Source of the DNA: Vibrio sp. 10N.286.49.B1
GTDB lineage: Bacteria > Pseudomonadota > Gammaproteobacteria > Enterobacterales > Vibrionaceae
DNA: 64,000 nucleotides
Assembly (NCBI RefSeq): GCF_002873335.1
Contig: NZ_MCUW01000027.1
Location: forward strand, 223,146 to 287,145
Direction: 5' to 3'
The position numbers and the translations under genes are program-made. The notes beneath the pieces are model-generated. The model ran no database searches. It worked only from the letters and a program-made list of their open reading frames with translations, and was not told where the DNA came from. Below, one piece after another: positions 9,091-17,229 of the stretch (positions are counted from its first letter, which is position 1; every line of letters starts with the position of its first letter).

Positions 9091-9125
9091 AAAAAGCCCC
9101 GCGTTAGATATTTCAATCGCAGGGC
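9091..9125 (-). terminator. Terminator of the DUF3581 gene
   Basis: Minus-strand reading: GCCCTGCG, a 14-base loop, CGCGGGGC (8 pairs with one G-U), then TTTTT. It lies 37 bases past the stop of the 9162-9887 gene and between convergent genes. Confidence 0.8.
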
Positions 9126-9161
9126 GCTAATCGTTGAGCGGTTTAAGAGCGGCGTATAAGG

Positions 9162-9887
9162 TTATGCGGCGCTATTTACCTGAGCAAGAAAGTCGGTCTT
9201 ACGTTGGTTGAAACGATCCACTAAATCTTCAACCGCTTCATCGCTGTAGGGTTTCAGCCCCGTCGCCACCATTCTTTTCATGCCTTTACCCACAATTTCA
9301 CCGTCTTCGGTAAACGAGAAGTTTAGTGTCACTAAGCCACGTTTACCTTCAACATCAAACGTTGCGCCGGTAAACTCAACTACAGGGTGGTTAAGATCGA
9401 TTCGATCGAACTCGACTTCCATACTTTCGTATATGACTAATGGGCGCTGGCAGTTGATCATCATCTGCTGCTCTTGCATGAGTGGCACCATAATATGTGG
9501 AAAATTCATGCCCGAGAACTGTACATAACTGGTAACAAGATGTTCGATGAATGCTTGATCGTGACTGACGGCACCGTCACGTGTCATGTGTAAGTATTCT
9601 TTGTTATTACTATCAACTAGCGCGCTTTCTGTATCACACCTCTTGCTTACACTCAGCGGTATACCATCTGTGACCATGCCAGAAAAATCAAAGCGCATTT
9701 TTTGACTAATGCCTTCTTTTTGCAGTAATACTGCAAATAATAGATCGCCCGGTACACAAAAGCGTTTTGCATCTTCGTCATGAATTGGGTTGAAGTCCTC
9801 CGCTACTTTTTTTGCAAAATGGCTTGCTTGCAGGCGCGTGAATTCAAAATGGTCGTTGGTGCTGGTTACGTAAGGCGTTAGAAACAT
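9162..9887 (-). CDS. DUF3581 family protein, MaoC/hotdog-like
   Basis: 241 residues, recognised as DUF3581, a family of marine gammaproteobacteria without known function. Residues 18-55 (FTRLQASHFAKKVAEDFNPI, then HDEDAKRF, then PGDLLFAVLLQ) resemble the start of MaoC-type hotdog dehydratases, including the D-x-NPIH catalytic segment. Activity on an acyl-CoA-like compound is therefore plausible but not shown. No signal or membrane segment. GAAGAG precedes the ATG at 9887. A clear terminator follows. Confidence 0.75.
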   Translation of the reverse strand: MFLTPYVTSTNDHFEFTRLQASHFAKKVAEDFNPIHDEDAKRFCVPGDLLFAVLLQKEGISQKMRFDFSGMVTDGIPLSVSKRCDTESALVDSNNKEYLHMTRDGAVSHDQAFIEHLVTSYVQFSGMNFPHIMVPLMQEQQMMINCQRPLVIYESMEVEFDRIDLNHPVVEFTGATFDVEGKRGLVTLNFSFTEDGEIVGKGMKRMVATGLKPYSDEAVEDLVDRFNQRKTDFLAQVNSAA

Positions 9888-10146
9888 AATACTCTTCGAT
9901 TTGACACTATTGGTCCGGATTATATATGAGTATCGCTGGCAAATGGTCTATCCAGTGATAAATATGACGAGATCTTGTCTTTCTATGGGATGGGCTATTA
10001 ATTGAAAGAGTAAAAAGAGCGATTCACGAATGAAGCATAGTCAGAACAGAACCATGCTTGCGGTTTATGTGCGTCCAGAACAATGCTAGCAGGGTAAGCT
10101 GGCAGTACTAGTGCCTGGCGTACCCTTAGCGGTGCTCCTGCCTTTA

Positions 10147-11370
10147 TTAAACTTGAGCCTGTTTGAAGATGAGGGTTCTAGAAGCCGCAACGAGGCATAT
10201 GATGCACAACAGCGCAGTGACGATGCCCACTAGAGAAAGGGTGAACACTGAGCTGTAGCCAAATTGGTCAATAGATATTCCAGCCAACATGGCACCCACC
10301 CCAAATCCGCCAGCCATACAGAGCATCAGTAATCCTTGAGTGAGCGCTGGAGAGGTAGGGCTTAGACGCCCAGCAATGGCAGGAATGATCATATCGTTCC
10401 AAGACATCGCCTGCATGAGAAGCACTAATAGGGCAACGGGAATCATGCTATGTACATCTTTTCCTGCCGTGAGCCAGAACAAGGTGCCAATGATTAAATA
10501 AACAATTTGCGCGGTAAACCAGACATTGAAAGGGCCGCTTTTTTGCATCCATCGTCCTGCTGATTCCAACATAAATATACTAATGAAAGCCGACACGGCC
10601 ATACCTAACGCAGAGTTTCCTATTTCAACGTGGTACACCTCTTTGATCAGGAGTGGGCCTAGTTCCATTAGGTTTGACGACAAGAACATAGAGAAAAATA
10701 CGGCGAGCAGAAACAGTAACCATGGTAAAAATCGTGTATTGGTACCGCTTGAATGGCCTTTTGAGCGACTCTCAAGATTATGTGAATTGGAGTGTTTGGA
10801 TTGATCTTCAGTAATGATAGCGGGAGGAGGGGCAATAGAGACCAGAAAGAGAACACAGGTAACCAAAGCCAATAATATCAGCAGTTGCTCATCACTCTCT
10901 ACAGCATATGATTCTGCGATAGCAATGAGCACCGCGGTGACGATAATACCGAAAAATTGACATTGAAAAAGGTTAGTCAGACCTCGGCCTTCTTCTTCTT
11001 GGTTTTTGCTGGTGGCGATAACAAAAGTTGGGTTGAGTACTAATAGCGACACACTGCCGAGTCCAATCAATAACCCAACGGTCCAATAGATTGGCATGGT
11101 CGTTTCAGCGAAGTAGAGAATGAGCAAGGCGATGATATGAATAAACAACGCCATTCTTTGTAAGATGCGATGGCATGAATATTTGTCCGCAATGCCTCCA
11201 ATGAGAGGCGCGAATAAGCCAGCACCACCGATTAATGCCATTACTTGGCCAAGTAGTGCACCACTAGAAGTCCGTTCTATGATGATTGGGTTGAGTAGAA
11301 TTGCAATGCCAACCCATTGGACGATTCCAAGGGAAGATTGCGCTAGGTGCCATAAACGAAAACCATTCAT
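10147..11370 (-). CDS. Major facilitator superfamily (MFS) transporter
   Basis: 407 residues with about twelve hydrophobic helices split by a hydrophilic loop (about 185-215, rich in Ser, His and Asn). Between helices 2 and 3, GGIADKYSCHRILQRM (about 58-73) is the MFS motif A variant (G-x-x-x-D-x-x-x-R-R/K). Substrate cannot be told; drug or small metabolite export is the default guess. The ATG at 11370 has AAGGAAC 9-10 bases upstream. It stands as a single gene, divergent from the DUF333 lipoprotein gene, and the 287-base gap holds both promoters but no other gene that I can support. Confidence 0.86.
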   Translation of the reverse strand: MNGFRLWHLAQSSLGIVQWVGIAILLNPIIIERTSSGALLGQVMALIGGAGLFAPLIGGIADKYSCHRILQRMALFIHIIALLILYFAETTMPIYWTVGLLIGLGSVSLLVLNPTFVIATSKNQEEEGRGLTNLFQCQFFGIIVTAVLIAIAESYAVESDEQLLILLALVTCVLFLVSIAPPPAIITEDQSKHSNSHNLESRSKGHSSGTNTRFLPWLLFLLAVFFSMFLSSNLMELGPLLIKEVYHVEIGNSALGMAVSAFISIFMLESAGRWMQKSGPFNVWFTAQIVYLIIGTLFWLTAGKDVHSMIPVALLVLLMQAMSWNDMIIPAIAGRLSPTSPALTQGLLMLCMAGGFGVGAMLAGISIDQFGYSSVFTLSLVGIVTALLCIICLVAASRTLIFKQAQV

Positions 11371-11657
11371 GTACAGACGTTCCTTTATTTATAATTTACT
11401 CATGAATTTTCAATGAACTAGAAAAACATACAAGTAAATTACCCACTGTTACCCTCTCAAAGGTAGTAAAAGCCTTGTAGTGAGAATGGTTTTTAGCTCA
11501 GAGATGCTTTATAAGCGCGGTGATTCGTTCGTTGTTTGAATAATTGCAGGGCAGTAATCGCGAGTAATTACTGCGATGTATTTGAATAGATGGGAAATTC
11601 ATCTAGGGTTTAGATAGGGCAAGAAGACTGACGCCTACACAAGAAGAGGAAATACGA

Positions 11658-12014
11658 ATGAAAACAGCTCTAACAGCAGTACTTGTATCCAGTTTATTTT
11701 TGTTTGGTTGCGCAAAATCCGACGTAGCAAAAGAGGAAGCCGAACTTAATATGGCAAACCCGGCAGCTGTGTTCTGTGAGCAGCATGGAAGCTATGACCT
11801 TGCAACCGGGAAGTGTGCACTTAAATCTGGCGAAACCGTTGATGCTTGGACTTATTATAGAGAACACAACAGCGCTGATAAAACAGAAGCGCAACGCTTT
11901 TGTGAAGCCAAAAAAGGTGTATATCTAGCGGAGAAAAAGCAATGTGAGCTTGCTAACGGCGATGTGATGGATGCTATGGACTATTTTCGAGATCATCAAA
12001 GCTCAAGTAATTAA
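11658..12014 (+). CDS. DUF333 lipoprotein (two repeats)
   Basis: 118 residues with a lipoprotein signal ending in LFLFGC (lipidated Cys about 18). The mature part holds two DUF333 units of about 40 residues. The first is NPAAVFCEQHGSYDLATGKC, closing with a TYYREH motif; the second is RFCEAKKGVYLAEKKQCELA, closing with DYFRDH. Each unit has a Cys pair that may form a disulfide. DUF333 proteins are often labelled putative hemolysins on weak grounds; the function is unknown. RBS AGAGGAAA precedes the ATG. The next gene, an exported hydrolase, is 68 bases downstream on the same strand and may be co-transcribed. Confidence 0.85.
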   Translation: MKTALTAVLVSSLFLFGCAKSDVAKEEAELNMANPAAVFCEQHGSYDLATGKCALKSGETVDAWTYYREHNSADKTEAQRFCEAKKGVYLAEKKQCELANGDVMDAMDYFRDHQSSSN

Positions 12015-12082
12015 CGAACTTCCAATTGATTTAATTATGTAGCTGAACGTTACGAAGTAATACTACGTTGGGAGAGCGAGCG

Positions 12083-13276
12083 GTGATTCTAGTAAAATGG
12101 CTATCCACGTTGCTAAGCACATTACTGTGTATAGTGCTGCTCGGTGGATGCAGTAATAGGATCATCGACGCTAACCCTAGCATGTATGAGCGTTCACATT
12201 CATTATCGCCCTACCGGCAAGCAACGTTTTCGCTTTACGCAACGGAAACTCGTGACTGGTTGTCAACGTATCGCGTTTTTCATGGGGCGGGCTTTGACAA
12301 AGAAATGAAGGCTGTCAGTCCATATAAGTTAGTACCAAACAAGGCCAATGGCCAAGGGGTATTACTGGTGCATGGTCTGGGCGATTCGCCTTACTCATTT
12401 GTTGATATTGCACCGTATTTGTCCGCTCAAGGTTACCTTGTCCATGTGATGCTTTTGCCTGGACATGGCTCTCGTCCTGCTGATCTTATGAATCCTACCT
12501 ATGATGATTGGGTGGAGTCTGTTGCCCACCAAGTTGACCTACTCAGACAAGAGGTCGATTCAGTTTGGCTTGGTGGCTTTTCAACGGGTACCAATTTGGT
12601 CACCAGTTACGCGGCTGGTCGAGCGGACATCAATGGCTTATTGCTTTTTTCTCCGGCTTTTAAGCCCAAAGACCCATTAGCTGGGTTGGCTGGGTTTGCG
12701 AGCTACTTTGTTGATTGGGTCAGTGTGGAAAAAGAACAAAACTACTCCCGTTATGATTCGTTGGCGATGCATGGTGCCGCGTTGTATTACCAAAGCGCCG
12801 TAGAAGTTCAAAAAAAATTAAATGCAGACCCACTTGATGTGCCGGCTATTCTGATGCTTGCAGAAAGTGATGAGTTAGTCGATGCAAAGGGGATCTATGA
12901 TTTGTTCAAGGTGCGTTTTAGCCATCAAGAGTCAGAGTTGATTTGGTTTGGGGATCGCAGTTACAGCGACCCTCGTTTCGTAAAATTTCCCATGAAACTG
13001 CCCGAATTTTACATCCAAAGTGGTTCCCATATATCGGTGTTGTATAGTGCAAGCAATCCACTGTACGGAAGACAAGGTTTGATGCGCCAATGCGGAGGTA
13101 GCCAAGAAGGGGAGGTATACAAAGTTGACTGTCCTAAAATGCCGACATTGAGTCACGCGGCGTGGGATGTCTTCGAAGATGATACGATCAGCGCTCGGTT
13201 GAGTTGGAATCCTTATTTTGAACAGACGATGCAACGAGTACTGAGTTTTATGCAAAGAGTACCAGTGAAAAATTGA
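12083..13276 (+). CDS. Alpha/beta-hydrolase lipoprotein
   Basis: About 397 residues. I take the GTG at 12083, which has GGGAGAG 7 bases upstream, rather than the TTG at 12068. The signal ends in LLGGC (lipidated Cys about 23), so it is probably anchored to an envelope membrane. The hydrolase core shows the oxyanion region LLVHGLGDSPYS (about 94-105), LLPGHGSRP, and the nucleophile elbow GGFSTGTN (Ser about 166). Likely triad partners are Asp in ESDELVDAKG (about 263) and His in SGSHISVLYS (about 310). A serine esterase or lipase acting in the periplasm is likely; the substrate is unknown. Confidence 0.84.
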   Translation: MILVKWLSTLLSTLLCIVLLGGCSNRIIDANPSMYERSHSLSPYRQATFSLYATETRDWLSTYRVFHGAGFDKEMKAVSPYKLVPNKANGQGVLLVHGLGDSPYSFVDIAPYLSAQGYLVHVMLLPGHGSRPADLMNPTYDDWVESVAHQVDLLRQEVDSVWLGGFSTGTNLVTSYAAGRADINGLLLFSPAFKPKDPLAGLAGFASYFVDWVSVEKEQNYSRYDSLAMHGAALYYQSAVEVQKKLNADPLDVPAILMLAESDELVDAKGIYDLFKVRFSHQESELIWFGDRSYSDPRFVKFPMKLPEFYIQSGSHISVLYSASNPLYGRQGLMRQCGGSQEGEVYKVDCPKMPTLSHAAWDVFEDDTISARLSWNPYFEQTMQRVLSFMQRVPVKN

Positions 13277-13374
13277 TATGTTGTGATACTGAATTAGCTT
13301 ACTAGTACGCTATATTGATCTTCATCATAATAATTCAGACGGTAAATTTATTTTTATTAATAGGTGACGATTTT

Positions 13375-13431
13375 ATGTTAACAGCATCTCATATTGCCAA
13401 CGATATGGATGACAATTTTCTTAATCTATAG
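13375..13431 (+). other. Possible 18-codon upstream ORF in the tna leader
   Basis: ATG at 13375 with AGGTGA 7 bases upstream opens a frame of 18 codons ending in TAG. The peptide (MLTASHIANDMDDNFLNL) has no Trp and does not resemble TnaC. It may be translated upstream of tnaC, or the ribosome site may be chance. Confidence 0.3.
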
Positions 13432-13479
13432 ATAATTAACATAGTAATTTGAAATACGATGTTTCAAATAGGTGCAACA

Positions 13480-13554
13480 ATGGATATTTTCAACATGACA
13501 AATAGTTGGATTACATTAGATTATAAGATCGCATTTTTCTTCCCTTCGAGATAA
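13480..13554 (+). CDS. tnaC: Tryptophanase operon leader peptide TnaC
   Basis: A 24-residue peptide ending in SWITLDYKIAFFFPSR, ATG at 13480 with AGGTG 6-7 bases upstream and a TAA stop. Trp10, Asp14 and Pro22 repeat the W-x3-D-x7-P spacing of E. coli TnaC (W12, D16, P24), the residues that make the ribosome sense tryptophan. From memory the Proteus vulgaris leader ends KWFNIDSELAFFFPKK, which aligns without gaps. The spacer to tnaA (205 bases) is close to that in E. coli (about 220). By analogy, free tryptophan stalls the ribosome at the stop codon, masks the Rho site and lets transcription enter tnaA. Confidence 0.88.
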   Translation: MDIFNMTNSWITLDYKIAFFFPSR

Positions 13555-13759
13555 GCCTACCTCTCGCACTGTTTTGTGCACGCTAAATTTAACTAAGTAA
13601 TTACCAGTATTATATAACTTAGGTATTACTGCGTTTGTTTTATTGTAATAAAAATCAATGTCTAGATATTTATCTGGATAACATTGTTATTTAATTATTC
13701 TTGTTTGCTTTTGATTATCTGGTCTAAAACAAGAATAAATAGAAGAGTAGGATAATATT
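13555..13759 (+). promoter_or_regulatory. tnaC-tnaA spacer, expected Rho-dependent attenuation region
   Basis: A 205-base untranslated spacer right after the tnaC stop. It starts with a C-rich stretch (CCTACCTCTCGCAC) that could serve as Rho entry, followed by a small GCAC/GTGC hairpin and A/T-rich sequence. No intrinsic terminator is visible, in keeping with Rho-dependent control. TAGGAT precedes the tnaA ATG. The assignment comes from the E. coli and Proteus operons. Confidence 0.6.
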
Positions 13760-15220
13760 ATGGAAAACTTTAAACATCTCCCTGAACCATTCCGTATTCG
13801 CGTCGTCGAGCCAGTGAAACGCACCACCCGTGAATACCGTGATGAAGCCATTATAAAAGCAGGAATGAACCCTTTCTTGCTAGACAGTGAAGACGTGTTT
13901 ATTGATCTATTAACGGACAGCGGCACAGGCTCTATTACTCAAGAGATGCAAGCTGCGATGTTACGTGGTGATGAAGCTTACAGTGGCAGCCGAAGCTATT
14001 ATGCACTTGCCAATGCCGTTAAAGATATTTTTGGTTATGATTTAACGATTCCAACCCACCAGGGCCGTGGTGCAGAGCAAATCTATATTCCGGTATTGAT
14101 TAAAAAACGCGAAAAAGAAAAGGGATTAGACCTAACCAAAATGGTCGCGTTATCTAACTATTTCTTTGACACCACACAAGGTCACACGCAAGTTAACTGC
14201 TGTGTTGCTAAGAACGTATACACTAAAGATGCCTTTGACACTGCTGTTAACGCAGACTTTAAAGGAAACTTCGATTTAGAAAAGCTGGAAGAAGCCATCA
14301 TCGATGCAGGTGCTGCAAACGTACCTTATATCGTGAGCACCATTACTTGTAACTCAGCAGGTGGTCAGCCTGTTTCAATTGCAAACCTTAAAGCGGTGTA
14401 TGAAATCGCTCAGAAGTATGATATCCCAGTCATTATGGACTCGGCTCGCTATGCTGAGAATGCGTATTTTATTCAACAGCGTGAAGAGGGTTACAAAGAC
14501 TGGACGATTGAAGAAATTACTCGCGAATCTTACAAGTATGCCGATGGCCTTGCGATGTCAGCGAAGAAAGATGCCATGGTACAAATGGGCGGATTGTTGT
14601 GCTTTAAAGATGAAAGCATGATGGATGCTTACACTGATTGTCGCACGCTTTGTGTTGTACAAGAAGGGTTCCCTACCTATGGTGGCTTAGAAGGCGGCGC
14701 GATGGAGCGTTTAGCTGTAGGCCTTTATGACGGCATGCGTCAAGAGTGGCTGGCTTACCGTATTAACCAAGTGCAATATTTGGTTAATGGTTTAGAAGCG
14801 ATAGGTGTTGTCTGTCAGCAGGCGGGTGGTCACGCTGCGTTTGTCGATGCTGGTAAGTTGCTTCCGCATATCCCAGCGGATCAATTCCCTGCTCATGCGT
14901 TGGCTTGTGAGTTGTACAAAGTCGCAGGGATTCGCGCGGTAGAAATTGGCTCTCTGTTGTTAGGTAGAGACCCAGCTACTGGCAAGCAGCACCCTTGCCC
15001 AGCAGAGTTACTCCGCTTAACGATTCCTCGTGCGACCTACACTCAGACTCATATGGACTATGTCATTGAGGCATTTGAGAAGGTTAAAGAGAATGCGCAC
15101 AAAGTGAAGGGGCTAGATTTTACTTACGAGCCTGAGGTGTTGCGTCACTTCACAGCTCGATTAAAAGAAGTAGAAAAAGTCACGGCTCACGCGCCACAAG
15201 CTCAGCTCGAAGAAGCTTAA
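13760..15220 (+). CDS. tnaA: Tryptophanase (tryptophan indole-lyase)
   Basis: PLP enzyme that cleaves L-tryptophan to indole, pyruvate and ammonia. The sequence follows E. coli TnaA almost residue for residue from [20 protein letters not shown] onward. The PLP lysine is Lys270 in MSAKKDAMV, and QGRGAEQIY (101-109) and [13 protein letters not shown] (225-237) are conserved cofactor and substrate segments. TnaA rather than tyrosine phenol-lyase is indicated by the close match and by the tnaC leader. At 486 residues it is about 15 longer than E. coli TnaA because of an Ala/Gln/Glu-rich C-terminal tail. Indole is a signal in Vibrio physiology. A terminator follows the stop. Confidence 0.97.
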   Translation: MENFKHLPEPFRIRVVEPVKRTTREYRDEAIIKAGMNPFLLDSEDVFIDLLTDSGTGSITQEMQAAMLRGDEAYSGSRSYYALANAVKDIFGYDLTIPTHQGRGAEQIYIPVLIKKREKEKGLDLTKMVALSNYFFDTTQGHTQVNCCVAKNVYTKDAFDTAVNADFKGNFDLEKLEEAIIDAGAANVPYIVSTITCNSAGGQPVSIANLKAVYEIAQKYDIPVIMDSARYAENAYFIQQREEGYKDWTIEEITRESYKYADGLAMSAKKDAMVQMGGLLCFKDESMMDAYTDCRTLCVVQEGFPTYGGLEGGAMERLAVGLYDGMRQEWLAYRINQVQYLVNGLEAIGVVCQQAGGHAAFVDAGKLLPHIPADQFPAHALACELYKVAGIRAVEIGSLLLGRDPATGKQHPCPAELLRLTIPRATYTQTHMDYVIEAFEKVKENAHKVKGLDFTYEPEVLRHFTARLKEVEKVTAHAPQAQLEEA

Positions 15221-15231
15221 TCTCCAACAAA

Positions 15232-15262
15232 GGGCGTAGCAAGCAAGCTACGCTCTTTTTTT
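15232..15262 (+). terminator. Intrinsic terminator after tnaA
   Basis: GGGCGTAGC and GCTACGCTC form a 9-bp stem (one G-U), 6-base loop, followed by seven T. It separates tnaA from the permease gene, so the permease needs read-through or its own promoter. Confidence 0.9.
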
Positions 15263-15291
15263 ATCGATACCTATAATAATTAAAAATTTAA

Positions 15292-15310
15292 AATTAGTTA
15301 AAAACTAATT
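15292..15310. repeat. Perfect inverted repeat upstream of the tna permease
   Basis: AATTAGTT-AAA-AACTAATT, a perfect 8-bp inverted repeat centred about 39 bases upstream of the permease ATG, within the likely promoter. It could be a repressor operator; it is only loosely like a TrpR site (CTAGTTAACTAG) and has wider spacing. Confidence 0.5.
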
Positions 15311-15339
15311 CAATTACGTGAACCTTACGAGAATATATT

Positions 15340-16554
15340 ATGAATAAGAATCCATCTTTAATAGGTGGTGCCTGTATTATTGCCAGCGTATGTGTCGGTG
15401 CTGGAATGTTAGGGCTACCAAGTGCAGGGGCAGGGGCGTGGACGGTTTGGTCTTTATTCGCTATTGCGATTACTATGATAGTAATGACTATATCGGGTTG
15501 GATGTTATTAGAAGCATTCAAAAACTACGGCCTTAAAGTTTCATTTGATACGGTGACAAAAGATTTATTAGGCTCAAAGATTAATTTTTTAAATAATATA
15601 ACGGTGTATTTTGTAGGTGGTATCCTACTTTATGCGTATATTACTTCATCGGGACTTATTTTAAAGGATGTCCTTGGGCTGAATGCCAAATTAGCGTCTG
15701 CCTTATTTGTTCTTATCTTTTCCACTTTTGTTTGGCATTCCACTCGAGCGGTCGATCGTATTTCCGTCGTACTTATCGCTTTTATGGTTCTGAGCTTTGT
15801 CTTCGGGGTATCTGGTCTTGCCGTCAAAGTCGATATGGGTGTGTTATTCGATACGATTAGTCAAGAAAACCATTACGCTCCGTACGCAATGGCGATGTTA
15901 CCTGTTGCACTGACATCGTTTGGCTACCATCACTCGGTGTCGTCAATGAGAGCGTATTACGGCTCAGAGGCTAAGGCGAAACAAGCCATTCTTGGCGGAA
16001 CGATTATCGCCTCTTTATTGTATTTTGTTTGGCTTGTTAGCATCTTTGGTAATCTACCTAGAGCGAGCTTTGGACCTGTTATAGAGCAGGGAGGGAACGT
16101 TGACGCTTTGCTAACAGCGTTGGGTTCAGTGATTGAATCTGATCGAGTGGCGAATGCAATCAATACGTTTTCAATGGCGGCGATACTTTCTTCTTTTATT
16201 GGCGTCGGGCTGGGGGTATTCGACTTCCTAGCAGACTTTTTTAAATTTGAAGATACTCGCCAAGGTAGAACCAAAACATGGTTAGTAACGTTCTTACCAC
16301 CGCTTGTTTTATCGGTACTATTTCCCTTTGGTTTCGTTATCGCTATCGCGTACGCAGGCGCAGCAGCCACCGTATGGACATGTATTATTCCTGCACTTTT
16401 AGCGAAGAAAACACGAGAAGGAAACAACGGCTCGGAGGGCTTTAAAGCGCCCGGTGGCATGGTAATGATTTATATCGTCATTGGTTTTGGTGTATTAACG
16501 GCAACGTTTCACTTTTTATCGATGTTGGGGTTATTACCTGTGTTTACGGGGTAA
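15340..16554 (+). CDS. tnaB: Aromatic amino acid (tryptophan) permease, TnaB/Mtr/TyrP family
   Basis: 404 residues, about eleven membrane helices, of the hydroxy/aromatic amino acid permease family (TnaB, Mtr, TyrP). The first helix carries the family's unwound G-rich segment (GGACIIASVCVGAGMLGLP, about 9-27). TSFGYHHSVSSMRAYYG (about 191-207) is also conserved. The position directly behind tnaA supports tryptophan uptake for indole production, so I use tnaB, although Mtr or TyrP specificity cannot be excluded from sequence alone. ATG at 15340 after ACGAGA. A terminator and an inverted repeat lie between it and tnaA. Confidence 0.88.
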   Translation: MNKNPSLIGGACIIASVCVGAGMLGLPSAGAGAWTVWSLFAIAITMIVMTISGWMLLEAFKNYGLKVSFDTVTKDLLGSKINFLNNITVYFVGGILLYAYITSSGLILKDVLGLNAKLASALFVLIFSTFVWHSTRAVDRISVVLIAFMVLSFVFGVSGLAVKVDMGVLFDTISQENHYAPYAMAMLPVALTSFGYHHSVSSMRAYYGSEAKAKQAILGGTIIASLLYFVWLVSIFGNLPRASFGPVIEQGGNVDALLTALGSVIESDRVANAINTFSMAAILSSFIGVGLGVFDFLADFFKFEDTRQGRTKTWLVTFLPPLVLSVLFPFGFVIAIAYAGAAATVWTCIIPALLAKKTREGNNGSEGFKAPGGMVMIYIVIGFGVLTATFHFLSMLGLLPVFTG

Positions 16555-16597
16555 TCGTTCGTACTCATCATCCACGAGTGATTAACCCAATAGTGTT

Positions 16598-16671
16598 TGT
16601 TCGTTGTTTATGACGTGTTCTTGGCATGACTCAACACATCATAATACTCAATACATCATGAACGACGAACA
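16598..16671 (+). repeat. Long imperfect inverted repeat before the RidA gene
   Basis: TGTTCGTTGTTTATGACG (16598-16615) and CATCATGAACGACGAACA (16654-16671) can pair over 18 positions in RNA with two G-U pairs and one C-A mismatch. The 38-base loop contains a second small stem (GTGTT/AACAC). A run of T follows about 10 bases later, so it may work as a leaky terminator or processing signal between tnaB and the RidA gene. Confidence 0.55.
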
Positions 16672-16701
16672 CCATGAATGTATTTTTTAAGGAAAATGTC
16701 A

Positions 16702-17082
16702 ATGACAGCAATTGTTACCCCACAAGCACCACAAGCGATCGGCCCTTATGTTCAGGGTGTGACGTTTGGAAATATAGTGATGACCTCAGGCCAACTCCCT
16801 CTTCACCCAGAAACGAAAGTGATGCCAGAAGATGTTGCGGAACAAACTACTCAATCTCTTAATAATGCGCTTGCGATAGTTAAAGAGGCGGGCCTAGAAG
16901 CGTGTCACATCGTCAAGACAACGGTTTTTGTCAAAGATTTGAATGATTTTTCAAAGGTGAACGCTGCGTATGAGGCCTTTTTTAGCCTTCATCAAGCTCC
17001 GTTTCCAGCGCGTTCGTGCGTTGAAGTGGCGAGACTGCCGTTGGATGCAAAAGTAGAAATTGAGGTGATAGCGGTACATTAG
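16702..17082 (+). CDS. RidA/YjgF family enamine/imine deaminase
   Basis: 126 residues. The start at ATG 16702 (MTAIVTPQAPQAIGPYVQG) fits AAGGAA 7-8 bases upstream and the usual RidA N-terminus; an ATG six bases earlier is in frame. Signatures are QAIGPYVQG, the VMTSGQLPLHPET strand, and FPARSCVEVARLPLDAKVEIEV with the Arg that binds the substrate carboxylate (PARS, about 104-107) and the terminal IEV. RidA enzymes hydrolyse reactive 2-aminoacrylate to pyruvate. TnaA passes through this intermediate, so a role in clearing leaked aminoacrylate during tryptophan breakdown is a sensible inference from position. Confidence 0.9.
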   Translation: MTAIVTPQAPQAIGPYVQGVTFGNIVMTSGQLPLHPETKVMPEDVAEQTTQSLNNALAIVKEAGLEACHIVKTTVFVKDLNDFSKVNAAYEAFFSLHQAPFPARSCVEVARLPLDAKVEIEVIAVH

Positions 17083-17114
17083 GTGTGAGTTAAGAAGTAA
17101 GATTTTGCTCAGGG

Positions 17115-17135
17115 GGCGCCAGTAGGTTTGGCGCC
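17115..17135. terminator. Hairpin between convergent RidA and small-protein genes
   Basis: GGCGCCA and TGGCGCC form a perfect 7-bp stem with a 7-base loop between two convergent genes. No T-run on either strand, so it is only a possible two-way terminator or a 3'-end stabiliser. Confidence 0.45.
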
Positions 17136-17229
17136 TCATATCAAGCTAGGAGCGTGTCATGCTATAAGCCTAGTTCCCCATAATATTACTCAAGTAAGCA
17201 CTATAAGAACGTTGATATCATTGACGACC

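Noticed and set aside
10021-10080. 19-codon ORF beginning ATGAAGCAT
   Set aside because: No clear ribosome site and no leader-like features; the neighbouring genes are convergent or on the other strand.
13282-13302. CRP half-site (TGTGA) ahead of tnaC
   Set aside because: Only one arm matches TGTGA-N6-TCACA. CRP control of tna is expected from other bacteria, but this site is too poor to list as a feature.
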